A DNA stretch of 36,583 bases from Oscillospiraceae bacterium (GCA_015068445.1 SVKN01000018.1:1-36583); one strand, 5' to 3'; positions 24,261-33,902 are shown, counted from the stretch's first letter. Notes: generated by a model from the sequence alone, not told the origin. Translations and numbers: made by a program.

Positions 24261-27200
24261 TTATCGTTTTTTCCTGCGCAGCGCGATCGTGCCGCCTGCG
24301 CCGAACGCCATCATCGCGCCGAGGGCGGACTGGAGCACCCAGCCGCTGCCGCCGGTCATAGGCAGCTCGACGCCTTCGGTGTTCCAGAACTCCACCTGCC
24401 AGGTGTCGGCGGCGTGGGTGACGTTCGACAGGGCGGAGCCCTGGGTGGCGGCGACGCTGGTGGCCGTCACGGTCAGGTGCATGGCCCCGGGGTAGGGATG
24501 GTAGCCCGCCGGAGCTTCGGTCTCGATGAGGCGGTACTCGCCCTGGGGCAGCAGGCCCAGCCGCAGCAGTCCGCTTCCGTCGGTGACGCCGGTGATAACG
24601 GGATCTTTCCCGGCCAGCGGCCGGTCGTTTTCATCGCAGTCGTCCTTATTGTAAAGGGCGAAGGACGCGCCGGGCAGGACGCGGTCGGTGCCGATGACCG
24701 TCTTGCGGAGCCAGACCTCCTGCATGACGCCGTTTTTGATCAGCAGCGTATAGGACATGACGCCGCCGCCGTTCTCCGTGACCAGCTCGACGCCCGCGGG
24801 GGCGCTCTTGATGCTGACGCTGCCCGTGATGCTGATGGTGAAGCAGATATCCTCGTCCAGAAGCTGGTAACCAGGAAGCGTCTCCTTTTCGGAGAGGTAA
24901 TAGGTCCCGGCGGGCAGCTCGCCCGTGATCCTGTCCACGACGCCGTTGACGTCGGTCAGCAGCTCTTCGTAGCCGGGGATGGGCTCATAGTCGCGCACAA
25001 GGTTGTGGTTGACGTCCTCCACCTGCCGGTAGAGGGCGAAGGTGACGTCCTCCAGGGGGTCGAGGCTGACGCTGTCGATCTTCTTGGCGCTGAAGGCGCC
25101 GCTTCTGTTCCAGACCGTCAGGCGGGCGATCATGTCGCTGTCTTCCTCGTAGGTCTCCAGCTGGAAGAAGTCGGATGCGCCGTCGGGCCCGGCGGCCGTG
25201 ACCGTGCCGTCGGCCGCCACGGTGATCGTGACGCGCTGGGCGCCAACGTAACCCTTGGGGGTGCCGATCTCGTCGAGATAATAGGTGCCCGCGGACAGGT
25301 AGGCGGTGGTGATCCTGCCGCTTGCGTCGGTGGTATAGGAGGCGGCGGCCGAGATGGGCTCGCCGTCGGTGTCCGTCAGCTTGAACACGGCCCCGGCCAG
25401 CGGGTGCGCGCCGTTCCAGTCGGTCTTGTAGAGCTCCACGCCTGGGCGGGAGTTGACGACGGTGTCGGTGCGGACGTTCTGGTTCTCGGTGGTCTGCTCG
25501 CCCACGTGATAGCGGACGGTGTAACTCTCCGGATTGTTCAGCAGCTCGGCCTGGGCGGTAACGGTCCCGCCCTCTTCGATCGGGGTGATCGTGACGCCCG
25601 TCAGATCGGAGGTGACATAGCCCTCCTCGTCGTACGCAACGTTCGTATCGCTCAGCGTCACCTCGTGGACGACGTAATCCGAGAAGGGGATGCCGCTCTG
25701 CAGGTTGCCGAAGAAGTAGTAGAGCTCGGTCCCGCCAGGAGCCAGGCGGCGAACGGTGCCGGGCACCAGCGTCTCAGTGCTGCCGGAGCGCACATACACG
25801 GCGAACCATACGGGATCGTGGTCGCCCACGAAGTCGCTGTCGGTCCAGTCTTTGTGAACGGTCAGGCCCCAGCCCTTCTGGTTGCGGATGTCGATCTGGG
25901 GATCCTCGTCCTTGTGGATATAGTCGGCGTAGGGCTCGGTGCCGTTGTTTTGCTCGTGGCCCGCGTCGGTGCGGGTATAGCCGTCCTCCAGGCGCAGGGT
26001 GTAGCCGCGGGGGATCTCGTTTTCGCGCTCTTCCACCTTGTACTGGGTGCCCAGGACCAGGTCGCGGATCTCCACGGAGTAGCCCGCGGGGATGCGGGAG
26101 ATGGCGCCGTTCATGGAGGTCTTGAAGATCACGGACTCCTTCTGGGCCGCGGTCCAGTTGTTGGCGGTGAAGTACGTCTGCAGCGCCTCGAAGGTGCTGA
26201 CGCCCAGGGAGACGAAACCGCCCTGCGCGGCGTCCCAGCGGCAGTAATTGCCGGCGGGATCGATGACGTAATAGCTGTAGAGGTAGGCCAGGGGCAGGTC
26301 GGCGGCGTTTTCGTCCTCGCTGCCCAGATACAGACGGAAGGAGAACTCCGTGCCGTCCTGATCCGCCGTCAGGAGCGCCGTGCCGTCGGAATCGTAGAGC
26401 ACCTTCTTGATGCGCAGGGCGCTCATGGCGTCTTCGTCCACGCAGTTGTCGTACTCGACCTTCTTGCGGGCCTCCAGCGTGTCATGGGGGGCGGCGTAGT
26501 CCCTGCGGGCCGTGCCGCCCACCTCGTTGACGGTCGCCGTGCCGGCGATCGTCTCGTCGTTGACCGTGACCTGTTCGTAGATATCGGGGTTGACGGCGCA
26601 TTCCACGACCCAGTACTCCGCCACGTCCAGGGGCATGGCCACCTGGGCGGTCTCGCCGGGCCTGAGGAAGAAGACGCTGTCGTAGTCCTGCGTGCCGTCG
26701 GCGGGGGTGTAGTGCGCCTGATAGGGGACTTCGCGGGTGCTGTCCTTATAGGTGACGGCGGCGGGGTCGCTCAGCAGGTGCGGCGGCCCCCCGATGGGAT
26801 CGGTCTTGAGGGTGTAATAGATCTGGTACGGGAACCGCAGCAGGGAACTGTCGGTGACCGTCGCGCCGGAGATGGACTTGCTCAGCTGGAAGGTGCCGGG
26901 CTTGACGGCCGCCAGATTGAAGCGCATGTGGAGGTTCGACGCGCCCGCGCCGCGCTCCATATAGAACATCTTCATGTCGTGGTTGGTGTAATCCCGGAAG
27001 ACGTAGTTGCCCTCGCTGTTCAGGTGGAAGATCTCGTCCAGCTTCGCGCTGATCTGATCCTCGGTCATGCCGCGGGACTGGTAATTGCTCCGGAAGATCT
27101 CGTAGAGGGTGGAGTTGCCGCGGGAGCTGGTCACCTGGCCGGTGCGGAAGTTGATGGAGCCGGACATGGCCTTGTGGACGCCGCCCAGGTCGAGGACGAG

Positions 27201-30200
27201 CTCGCCGTCCACGTAGAACCAGAAGTCGTCGTCGCCGGAGAACTCGAAGATGATGTCGTGGCCCCAGGCGTCCAGGCCGCTGGCGGTCTGGGTGAAGGAG
27301 GCCTCCATCTCCATGCCGAAGAAGTAATACTGATCCTCCCCGGGGACCCAGTACATGATCTCGCCCTTGCGGGGGTCGGAGTCGGACAGCGTCGTCTGAT
27401 CAACGGTGGTCAGGTTCCGGAAGGGGGCGGTGCGCCCCTCATCATGGGCCGCGACGATGTCGGCGTAAGGCAGGAACTGGCCGTGGGTCCTGGTGGGGCC
27501 CGAATCCGTGCCGATGGCCATCAGCTGGTCGTAGACCGTGAAGGTATTGGTGTCGGTGTCCAGCTGGGCGTGGTTCTGGGTGCTGTCGAACTCGAAATAG
27601 CCGCTTTCGTTGTGGATGCTTTCGATGAACAGATGGTTGACGTCGAACAGGCCCGATTCCGTTCCCGTGTACAGCTCACCCAGGGAGACGCCCGCCTGAT
27701 GGGTCGCGTCGGTGGACTCCGGGTAGCCGTCGGCCTTGAGGTCGTTGGTCATCATGCCCGCCGCGTTGTTGTCGCCGTTGCCGTTCGCTCCGCCGGGCGC
27801 ATAGAAGAAATCGTGCAGATCCGCGCTGCGTCGGTGGCTGCCGTAGGCCCTGACGTTGCCGAAATCGACCATCTTCATGGTGATGCCGAACTCGTCGTTG
27901 TCGATGGTGTTGACCGTGGACAGCTCCGGCGCTTCGCCGACGGGGACCACGGGCCGGACGATGGCGAAATAGAAGTCGGCGGCCTCGGCCAGCGGGCAGG
28001 GCACCACGCGGCCGTCCTCGACCTTGAGGCCGACGTAGCCGTAATTGGCATCGTCCCAGGCGACGATGGTGGTCTTCGTCTCGCCGTAGCGGCGGCCGCT
28101 GAGGTTGACGCCCACGGGGTCGTCCGCGACGGCGCTGCCGTTCTGGGGGGCCAGCACGTTGCCGTACTGGGTGTTGGTCAGCTCATAGTAATAATTGGGG
28201 GTGCCGTCGGAATTGTGGTACTCGGTGAAGTCCCACAGCGCCGTGTTGATCTGGCTGCCGATCCACTCGATCCCGTCGCCGGTGTCGTAGCAGCGGGCCA
28301 GGGTGCCGTTGTGGTCCACGACGTAGAACTCGTACCGCTTCGTGGTGTCGTTCCACACGCGGGTGTAAATGACCACCTGCGCGCCGTCGGGGACGTTGGT
28401 CGTATCGGAAACGCTGACCTTACGGGCGTTGTAGAGCGTGAAATCGTCCTGACTGATGGAGGACTCGCGGACGAAGCTGAGCCAGCTGGTGCCGGGGTTG
28501 CCCGTGACGCCGGCGAAGCCGTCCTTGGTGTAGTTGAGCACGTAGCCGTTGGCCGACAGCTGCCACTTGCCGCTTCTGGCGCCGGTGCCCGGGGTGGCCT
28601 TCAGCGCAGTGGCCTCGGCGGGGTCGTCCACGAGGCTGACCGTCGCGCCGCTCATCTTGAGATACTTCACCGCGCCGTCCGCCGTGGCGGACATGGTGTA
28701 GGTCTGCATCCCCTGGGCGTGGAAGGTCCACATGGAGATATCGGTGTTCTCGGCCACCAGCAGCGAGCCGTCGTTGTTCAGCACGTCGGGGCGGATCAGC
28801 ATGGATGTCTGGGCCAGGCGGCTCCCGGCCGCCTGGGCCATCATCGCGCCCGCGGTGACGGACTCGTCGTTGTAGGCCACGCCCCAGCTCCTGCCGTCCA
28901 GCTCGTACGGATCGTCGTTGACGACGTAGGATTCCGGATAGGAGAAGGTCATGCGGGAGTTGGTCGCGTTGTTGGCGTCGGTCCACAGGCGGATGCCGCC
29001 GCCGCCGATGGAGTGCTGGAGCCACCGGTTCTGCGTGGCGTGCTTGATGAGAAGCTTTCCGTTCTCGGGCATGCTGACCGTAAAGGCCGTCTTGCTGCCG
29101 GCGGAAAGCTCGATGGTGTTCGCGCCGGAGCCCGTCTGATGGATATATCGCTTCTCCGCGCCGACCATCGTATAGATGTAATACTGGCCGTCGGTCCCCG
29201 TCGTCTCGAAGTACCACTCCGCGGCGCCGCCGACGGAGTTGGTCTCCTCCAGGGCGCCGCTTCCGAGCACGTTGCTGCTCCAGTATTTATTCAGACCGTT
29301 GTAGGAGATGTAGAACGGGCCGCCGGGCAGCTCGTTATCCGGGTCGCTGACCTTCTGGATCGCGGCGACGTAAGGCTCGGGGGCGTCCACGATGGCGTAG
29401 ACGCTGAAGCCCTCGGCGGTGAAGCTGACGCGCTCGCCCTCGGCGGTGACGCCGGAGACCACGTCGCCCGTCGCCGAACCGTCGGCGAAGTGGACCACAT
29501 GGGTGGTCAGGCTCGTGTCATGATCCGCCAGCTCGACGGTCACGTCCACGGGCGCCGCGTTTTTGACCTTCCGGCCGTCCTTGACCAGCCGGATGTCGAA
29601 CAGACGGAGCCGGGCGCTGTCGGCCTCGCAGCCGACGGCATCGGCGGCCTTTTCGGTATAGGCGCCGTAGAGGGCGAAGGCGGGGCCGATCTCCTCGGCT
29701 TCCACTTCCACGCCCTCGGGCAGCTGCGCGTCGTCGGTGTAGGACACGGTGATGCGCCAGGTGTCGCCCTGACAGTCGGTGACGTACTTTTCGATGACGT
29801 AAACGAGGGCGTACACGGAGAAGGCGTCGCTGTCAAAGACGACCTCGTCGTCGCCGACGGGCGCATCCAGCTGCGCCGCAGCCGTCTGCTCCACGACCGT
29901 GGGCTCGCCGTCGCTGCCGATATGGACCACCTGCGCCGCGTCGGCGTGGGCGATCTTCGGGGCGCTCATGGTGACACGGATGGGGATCAGAGGCTCGATC
30001 TCATTGCCGTCTTTGTCACGGAAGCTGATGTCCACGGCCTCCACGCCGGTGACCTTCGCGTCCACCGCGCCCGTCACGGCGGTCTCGATCTCGTCGGACG
30101 GGACCGCCGTCAGGACCATCGTCGTCCCGGCGGGGAACGCCCCGGCGTCGGCCTCCACGGTCACCCGGACAGCGCCCGATTCACCCGTGAACGTCCGGGC

Positions 30201-31367
30201 GGGGTACTCGCTGTTCTGCTGCGACTTCTCCCACTCCTTCGCGTCGGGGATACGGACGCAGGCGACGAGGGCCGGATCGTCGTCTGCATACTCGCCGAAA
30301 ACGACGGAATCGTCTCTTACTTCGATAACTTTCAGTATAATCTGCTCGTCATCATCCTCACCGTATTCGACAAACACGGCAGGGCGGAGCGTTTCATCTT
30401 CATTTTCAAGCAGGAGGACGTCGCCGGGGACCGGCTCGTCGCAGTCGTATTCCCCGACCAGCGCCAGCTTCGTCAGCTCGTCGATCCAGGCGGCCGTATC
30501 GCTGACGCGGGGGACCGCCCTGGCGGGGATGTTCGCATGGCTCAGGCAGAAGGAGACGAAGGTGGCGTCCCAGGCGCCCTCAGTCTGGCCGTACCAGTCC
30601 ATATAGCGGTTCCAGCCGTCCTCAGGGGCATAGCCGACCTGCTCCAGCGCCACGGCCAGCAGGTCCTCGCGCCAGTTCCCGGTGAGCTCCAGCTCCTCCG
30701 CGGTCCACTCCTCATGGACGGCCGGGACGATCTCCGGCTCCGCGTCGCGCTGCTGGACGTACTCTTCCACCTCTTCGGCGGTCATGTCGATCTCACGGAA
30801 GCACTCGTCGGTGTGGACGTGCTCCTCGGTGACCTCGGGCAGGCCGCAGGCCAGGGCGTACTGGACCTCGTAGCAGCCGAGGCCGTGGTGATGGGCGCCC
30901 TCGCCCTCGGGGATCGTGCAAGTCAGCTCCTCGTGCCAGCCGTAGCACGCGTCGCCGTGGACGTGATTCTCATTGTCGATGCCGCAGGAGGGCTCCTCGT
31001 CCCGGACGCGCTCATAGCAAGACGCGTCGTGGACGTGGCCGTCGGACTCCAGCCTGTCGCAGATGAGGGCGTTCATCTCCTCATAGCAGCTGTCGTCGTG
31101 CTCATGCAGCTCCAGCTCGGGCAGCGGGCAGCGCAGTTCGCCGTCTTCGTCGTAGCAATCGTCGTTGTGCTCGTGGGCCACGAGCCCGCGGGCCGTGCAG
31201 ACGAGCTCCATCTGCTTGTGGTTCAGCGCCTCGCCCTCGATCCTCAGCTCGCGGAAGGTGCCGTAGGTGACCGCCAGGGCCAGCAGCAAAAAGACGGACA
31301 GCCACTGCTGATGCTTTCTGCGCCGCGCCAGATATACGCCGGCCTGCTTTTCCATCGTACCGTTCAC
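24261..31367 (-). CDS. Giant LPMTG-anchored surface adhesin (SpaA/Cna-B, fibro-slime and HxHxxxC repeats)
   Basis: The 2368-residue protein starts at a GTG 8 nt after AAAGGAGG. A signal/anchor helix spans about residues 22-38. Residues about 64-200 hold six HxHxxxC[YF] units (AHEHNDDCY, LHEHDDSCY, GHVHDASCY, NHVHGDACY, AHHHGLGCY, EHVHTDECF). A CHAP/NlpC-P60-like domain follows (about 229-350), but the usual catalytic Cys is replaced by Asp (AWDATFVSFCLSHA, about residue 265), so it is probably inactive. A long beta-rich stalk leads to a fibro-slime/PA14-like segment near 1370 (GDDDFWFYVDGELVLDLGG). Three SpaA/Cna-B domains follow at about 1975-2040, 2093-2170 and 2215-2292, with isopeptide-type K and E residues (WLRKTV, LIETEAPAGY). 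The end is LPMTG (2335-2339), a helix and RRKKR, the sortase signal. Likely an adhesin; its ligand is unknown. No sortase gene is in the window. Confidence 0.92.
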   Translation of the reverse strand: MNGTMEKQAGVYLARRRKHQQWLSVFLLLALAVTYGTFRELRIEGEALNHKQMELVCTARGLVAHEHNDDCYDEDGELRCPLPELELHEHDDSCYEEMNALICDRLESDGHVHDASCYERVRDEEPSCGIDNENHVHGDACYGWHEELTCTIPEGEGAHHHGLGCYEVQYALACGLPEVTEEHVHTDECFREIDMTAEEVEEYVQQRDAEPEIVPAVHEEWTAEELELTGNWREDLLAVALEQVGYAPEDGWNRYMDWYGQTEGAWDATFVSFCLSHANIPARAVPRVSDTAAWIDELTKLALVGEYDCDEPVPGDVLLLENEDETLRPAVFVEYGEDDDEQIILKVIEVRDDSVVFGEYADDDPALVACVRIPDAKEWEKSQQNSEYPARTFTGESGAVRVTVEADAGAFPAGTTMVLTAVPSDEIETAVTGAVDAKVTGVEAVDISFRDKDGNEIEPLIPIRVTMSAPKIAHADAAQVVHIGSDGEPTVVEQTAAAQLDAPVGDDEVVFDSDAFSVYALVYVIEKYVTDCQGDTWRITVSYTDDAQLPEGVEVEAEEIGPAFALYGAYTEKAADAVGCEADSARLRLFDIRLVKDGRKVKNAAPVDVTVELADHDTSLTTHVVHFADGSATGDVVSGVTAEGERVSFTAEGFSVYAIVDAPEPYVAAIQKVSDPDNELPGGPFYISYNGLNKYWSSNVLGSGALEETNSVGGAAEWYFETTGTDGQYYIYTMVGAEKRYIHQTGSGANTIELSAGSKTAFTVSMPENGKLLIKHATQNRWLQHSIGGGGIRLWTDANNATNSRMTFSYPESYVVNDDPYELDGRSWGVAYNDESVTAGAMMAQAAGSRLAQTSMLIRPDVLNNDGSLLVAENTDISMWTFHAQGMQTYTMSATADGAVKYLKMSGATVSLVDDPAEATALKATPGTGARSGKWQLSANGYVLNYTKDGFAGVTGNPGTSWLSFVRESSISQDDFTLYNARKVSVSDTTNVPDGAQVVIYTRVWNDTTKRYEFYVVDHNGTLARCYDTGDGIEWIGSQINTALWDFTEYHNSDGTPNYYYELTNTQYGNVLAPQNGSAVADDPVGVNLSGRRYGETKTTIVAWDDANYGYVGLKVEDGRVVPCPLAEAADFYFAIVRPVVPVGEAPELSTVNTIDNDEFGITMKMVDFGNVRAYGSHRRSADLHDFFYAPGGANGNGDNNAAGMMTNDLKADGYPESTDATHQAGVSLGELYTGTESGLFDVNHLFIESIHNESGYFEFDSTQNHAQLDTDTNTFTVYDQLMAIGTDSGPTRTHGQFLPYADIVAAHDEGRTAPFRNLTTVDQTTLSDSDPRKGEIMYWVPGEDQYYFFGMEMEASFTQTASGLDAWGHDIIFEFSGDDDFWFYVDGELVLDLGGVHKAMSGSINFRTGQVTSSRGNSTLYEIFRSNYQSRGMTEDQISAKLDEIFHLNSEGNYVFRDYTNHDMKMFYMERGAGASNLHMRFNLAAVKPGTFQLSKSISGATVTDSSLLRFPYQIYYTLKTDPIGGPPHLLSDPAAVTYKDSTREVPYQAHYTPADGTQDYDSVFFLRPGETAQVAMPLDVAEYWVVECAVNPDIYEQVTVNDETIAGTATVNEVGGTARRDYAAPHDTLEARKKVEYDNCVDEDAMSALRIKKVLYDSDGTALLTADQDGTEFSFRLYLGSEDENAADLPLAYLYSYYVIDPAGNYCRWDAAQGGFVSLGVSTFEALQTYFTANNWTAAQKESVIFKTSMNGAISRIPAGYSVEIRDLVLGTQYKVEERENEIPRGYTLRLEDGYTRTDAGHEQNNGTEPYADYIHKDEDPQIDIRNQKGWGLTVHKDWTDSDFVGDHDPVWFAVYVRSGSTETLVPGTVRRLAPGGTELYYFFGNLQSGIPFSDYVVHEVTLSDTNVAYDEEGYVTSDLTGVTITPIEEGGTVTAQAELLNNPESYTVRYHVGEQTTENQNVRTDTVVNSRPGVELYKTDWNGAHPLAGAVFKLTDTDGEPISAAASYTTDASGRITTAYLSAGTYYLDEIGTPKGYVGAQRVTITVAADGTVTAAGPDGASDFFQLETYEEDSDMIARLTVWNRSGAFSAKKIDSVSLDPLEDVTFALYRQVEDVNHNLVRDYEPIPGYEELLTDVNGVVDRITGELPAGTYYLSEKETLPGYQLLDEDICFTISITGSVSIKSAPAGVELVTENGGGVMSYTLLIKNGVMQEVWLRKTVIGTDRVLPGASFALYNKDDCDENDRPLAGKDPVITGVTDGSGLLRLGLLPQGEYRLIETEAPAGYHPYPGAMHLTVTATSVAATQGSALSNVTHAADTWQVEFWNTEGVELPMTGGSGWVLQSALGAMMAFGAGGTIALRRKKR

Positions 31368-31400
31368 GCTGTCCGCCTCCTTTCACCGATGCATATATAT

Positions 31401-31430
31401 AGTGTACCATAAAAGTGGGGTTTATGTCAC
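31401..31430 (-). promoter_or_regulatory. Promoter of the giant adhesin gene
   Basis: GTGACA (31425-31430), an 18-bp spacer and TACACT (31401-31406) with an extended TGG in front lie on the minus strand, about 34 bp upstream of the GTG start. Confidence 0.65.
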
Positions 31431-31434
31431 CACT

Positions 31435-31462
31435 ATATCTTGTAAAATGCTTTGCAAGATAT
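31435..31462. promoter_or_regulatory. 28-bp dyad just upstream of the adhesin promoter
   Basis: ATATCTTGTAAA and TTTGCAAGATAT form 12-base arms with one mismatch around ATGC. It abuts the -35 box, so it may be an operator. If transcription starts at 31489 instead, it would be a hairpin in the leader. Confidence 0.5.
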
Positions 31463-31488
31463 CGACGGTCTGCCCGTTGTCTGCTCTC

Positions 31489-31497
31489 AGTATACCA
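31489..31497 (-). promoter_or_regulatory. Possible upstream extended -10 promoter
   Basis: TGGTATACT on the minus strand fits an extended -10; the nearest TTGACG is 21 bp away, too far for a normal -35. It would give the adhesin a second, longer leader. Confidence 0.35.
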
Positions 31498-31499
31498 GA

Positions 31500-31802
31500 C
31501 CGCCGTCAAAGGACCCGTCAATAATCGGCCCGATCCTGCGTCTGCAGCGTTATTACTATACCGCGCCGACCGTATAAAACCGTGATATCGGGGCCGGATC
31601 GCCCGCCAATGCGTCGTCCCGCCCGGGGCCGATCCCTTCGTCCGCCGCCGCCGCGGTTTTTCCGCAGTATCTTTCGCCTATTATACTGAAAAACCGTCGC
31701 CTTTGTTCCCCTCCCCCCCAGAAGTTAACTCCCTTAACAATCAAAGAAACAATCAAAAAACGCCCCCTCCCTGCGCAAAGCCCGCCCAAGCGGCCGGGAT
31801 CG
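31500..31802. other. Non-coding stretch without recognisable features
   Basis: I find no supported gene or RNA here. There are scattered TATA-like words, for example TATAAT on the minus strand near 31679-31684, and a pyrimidine/purine-biased part around 31708-31770, but no clear promoter pair. Short open frames lack an RBS and family features. Confidence 0.5.
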
Positions 31803-31985
31803 TGCCGGGATCGGATCGCGTCGCAGGGGCCGACGCCCACATCGGCCCATGATCCCGCCCGCGTTTCGTGCCTCCGCTGCGACGACCACTGTCCGGGGCC
31901 ATGTGCGTCCCGCCGTCAGGCGGCATCAGATCGTCGGCCGGAGGCCGACTCCTTAATTGTCAATTGTCCATTGTCAACCGTCAAT
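31803..31985. repeat. Mosaic of intergenic repeat modules (site 3)
   Basis: GGATCGCGTCGCAGGGGCCG (31813-31838) is the inverted form of the module at 34067-34093 and 5121-5146. The block at 31883-31931 matches 24121-24170. AATTGTCAATTGTCCATTGTC (about 31957-31977) is a short tandem/inverted repeat like the one at 24189-24215. Confidence 0.7.
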
Positions 31986-31987
31986 TC

Positions 31988-32018
31988 AAAAAAAGCGTCC
32001 CGCCTGACGGCGGGACGC
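31988..32018 (-). terminator. Terminator of the CoA-disulfide reductase gene
   Basis: A perfect 10-bp stem GCGTCCCGCC/GGCGGGACGC with a TGAC loop is followed by seven T residues on the minus strand, 14 bp past the stop codon. Confidence 0.93.
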
Positions 32019-32031
32019 CTTCCCTTACACC

Positions 32032-33732
32032 TTATTTAAAATTGTACGCTGTGACGATGGGCTCCCGGCCCTCCGCCTTGTCGGTGAAATACTCATACAG
32101 GCTGATGCCGAGGAACGAGCCGCTGATGTTGTGCACGTTGCGCCAGCCGCTGCCCTGCAGGCGGCAGATGGCGTAGTAGCTGCGCTGGCTGGAACGGCAG
32201 TGGAGGTACACGGGCACGTCCTTGGGGATCTCGTCCATGCGCTGGGTCAACTGGCTCAGAGGCACGTTATGCGCGCCCTTCAGGTGCCCGGCGGCGAACT
32301 CGTTCTCCTCGCGGACGTCCACGATATACGCCCCGGACTCCACCAGGCCGCGGACCTCGCTGACCTGCACCTGCCGCACGCGGCCGTAGAGGATATTGAG
32401 CGCCGCGGTGGCGGCCAGGTTGACCACGTCCTTGGCCGTGCCGAAGACGGGCGAATAGCACAGCTCCAGCTCCTTCAGGTCCTCCAGATCGGCGCCCATG
32501 GTGATCATGGCGGCGATGACGTCGATGCGCTTGTCCGCTGCGCCCGCGCCGATGGCCTGCGCGCCCAGGATGCGCCCTGTGGGCGTCTCGAAGACGAGCT
32601 TGAACGCCATATAATGGGCCCCGGGCATGATGCCCACCTTGTCGTTGGGGTAGATCGTCACGCTGTCGCAGCTGAACCCGGCCTCCCGGGCGGCGCGGAC
32701 GTTGAGGCCCGTGGACGCGGCGTTCATGTTGAAGACGCGCAGGCAGGAGGAACCGATATAGCCCCGGTTGTTGTGGTGCAGGCCGTACATATGGTCGGCG
32801 GCGGCGCGGGCCTGCCGCTGGGCGGGACCGGCCAGCGCCAGACGGCCCCAGCGGTGCGTCAGCGCGTTGTAGATCTCCACGGCGTCGCCGACGGCGTAGA
32901 TATCGGGATCGGAGGTCTGGTAGTTGTGGTTGACCTTGATGCCCCGCGTCTCGCCGATCTCCAGCCCGGCCTCCCGGGCCAGCTCGGTCTCGGGCGTCAC
33001 GCCGATGGCCATGACGACGGCGTCGGCGGGGACGGAAAAGACCTCGTCGCCGCGTCTGGCCAGCACATGGCCGTCCTCCACGGCGGTGACGGTGGCGTTG
33101 AGATAAAGCCTGACGCCATTGTCATCCAGCTCCTTGTGCAGGATCTGGACCATGTCGTGGTCGAAGGGCGCCAGGATCTGATCCATGCCCTCGACGAGCG
33201 CGACCTCCTTGCCCAGGGCGCGCAGGTTCTCCGCGGCCTCGATGCCGATGAAGCCGCCGCCCACCACGACGATATTCTTCGTCTCCGGCAGATCCACGCA
33301 GGCCTTCAGCGCGCGGATGTCCGTGACGTTGCGGATGGCAAAAACGTTTGCCCGGTCGATGCCGGCGATGCTCCTGGGCATCACGGGACGCGCGCCAGGG
33401 GCCAGCACCAGCTTGTCGTAGCGCTCCTCATACGTCTCGCCGGTCAGGGTGTCGCGGACCGTGACGGTCTTCCTGTCGCGGTGGATGGCCACAGCCTCGG
33501 AATGGACGCGGGCGTCGATGTTGTGCTGGGCCTTGAAGCGCTGGGGGGTCATCATGATCAGCTTATTGCTGTCGGCCACGGTGTTGCTCAGGTGATAGGG
33601 CAGGCAGCAGTTGGAAAAGGAGACGTGCTCGCCGCGCTCCAGCATGACGATCTCCGCCTGCGCGTCGAGCCGCCGCACGCGCGCCGCCGCGGACGCGCCG
33701 CCGGCCACGCCGCCGATCACTACAAGTTTCAT
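32032..33732 (-). CDS. CoA-disulfide reductase with C-terminal rhodanese domain (CoADR-RHD)
   Basis: The start is the ATG at 33732 (MKLVVIGGVAGGASAAARVR), preceded by GGAGGAGG, giving 566 residues; a longer frame runs upstream into the promoter. The FAD site GGVAGG is at residues 7-12. The redox cysteine is C43 in SFSNCCLPYH, with an extra Cys at 42 where relatives often have another residue before it. The NAD(P)H motif VVVGGGFIGIEAAE and the FAD motif DIYAVGDAVE follow. The C-terminal rhodanese domain, about 470-555, has an active-site Cys at 512 (YLHCRSSQRS). Such fusions reduce CoA disulfides, persulfides or polysulfides in thiol redox balance; which one applies here is unknown. Confidence 0.92.
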   Translation of the reverse strand: MKLVVIGGVAGGASAAARVRRLDAQAEIVMLERGEHVSFSNCCLPYHLSNTVADSNKLIMMTPQRFKAQHNIDARVHSEAVAIHRDRKTVTVRDTLTGETYEERYDKLVLAPGARPVMPRSIAGIDRANVFAIRNVTDIRALKACVDLPETKNIVVVGGGFIGIEAAENLRALGKEVALVEGMDQILAPFDHDMVQILHKELDDNGVRLYLNATVTAVEDGHVLARRGDEVFSVPADAVVMAIGVTPETELAREAGLEIGETRGIKVNHNYQTSDPDIYAVGDAVEIYNALTHRWGRLALAGPAQRQARAAADHMYGLHHNNRGYIGSSCLRVFNMNAASTGLNVRAAREAGFSCDSVTIYPNDKVGIMPGAHYMAFKLVFETPTGRILGAQAIGAGAADKRIDVIAAMITMGADLEDLKELELCYSPVFGTAKDVVNLAATAALNILYGRVRQVQVSEVRGLVESGAYIVDVREENEFAAGHLKGAHNVPLSQLTQRMDEIPKDVPVYLHCRSSQRSYYAICRLQGSGWRNVHNISGSFLGISLYEYFTDKAEGREPIVTAYNFK

Positions 33733-33765
33733 GGTTGAGTCCTCCTCCGGGTATTTGATATTTTT

Positions 33766-33795
33766 ATTATACCCATAACTCACGGAACGAGTCAA
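33766..33795 (-). promoter_or_regulatory. Promoter of the CoA-disulfide reductase gene
   Basis: TTGACT (33790-33795), an 18-bp spacer and TATAAT (33766-33771) on the minus strand, 33 bp upstream of the ATG. The spacer contains the short dyad ACTC-N7-GAGT, which might bind a regulator. Confidence 0.8.
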
Positions 33796-33902
33796 GGAGG
33801 AATGAGGTGAGGCGTTGCAGGGAAGGGCCGCGCGGGAAGACAGTGCGGGGAGGGCGGCGCGGCTGCGATCATTCAGGGCCATGAGGTGCGCTGCCCTTCC
33901 TT

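Noticed and set aside
23568..31412. A 2614-codon open frame on the plus strand
   Set aside because: It lies almost fully opposite the LPMTG adhesin, has no recognisable domain, is rich in G, V, A, D and H as expected from the complement of GC-biased codons, and lacks an RBS. It is a shadow of the real gene.
31556..31840. A 94-codon minus-strand frame upstream of the adhesin
   Set aside because: No RBS, no homology that I recognise, and partly made of repeat module sequence.
33733..33882. N-terminal extension of the CoA-disulfide reductase
   Set aside because: The extension would run through the promoter at 33766-33795 and the RBS; the family starts at the FAD motif following the ATG at 33732.
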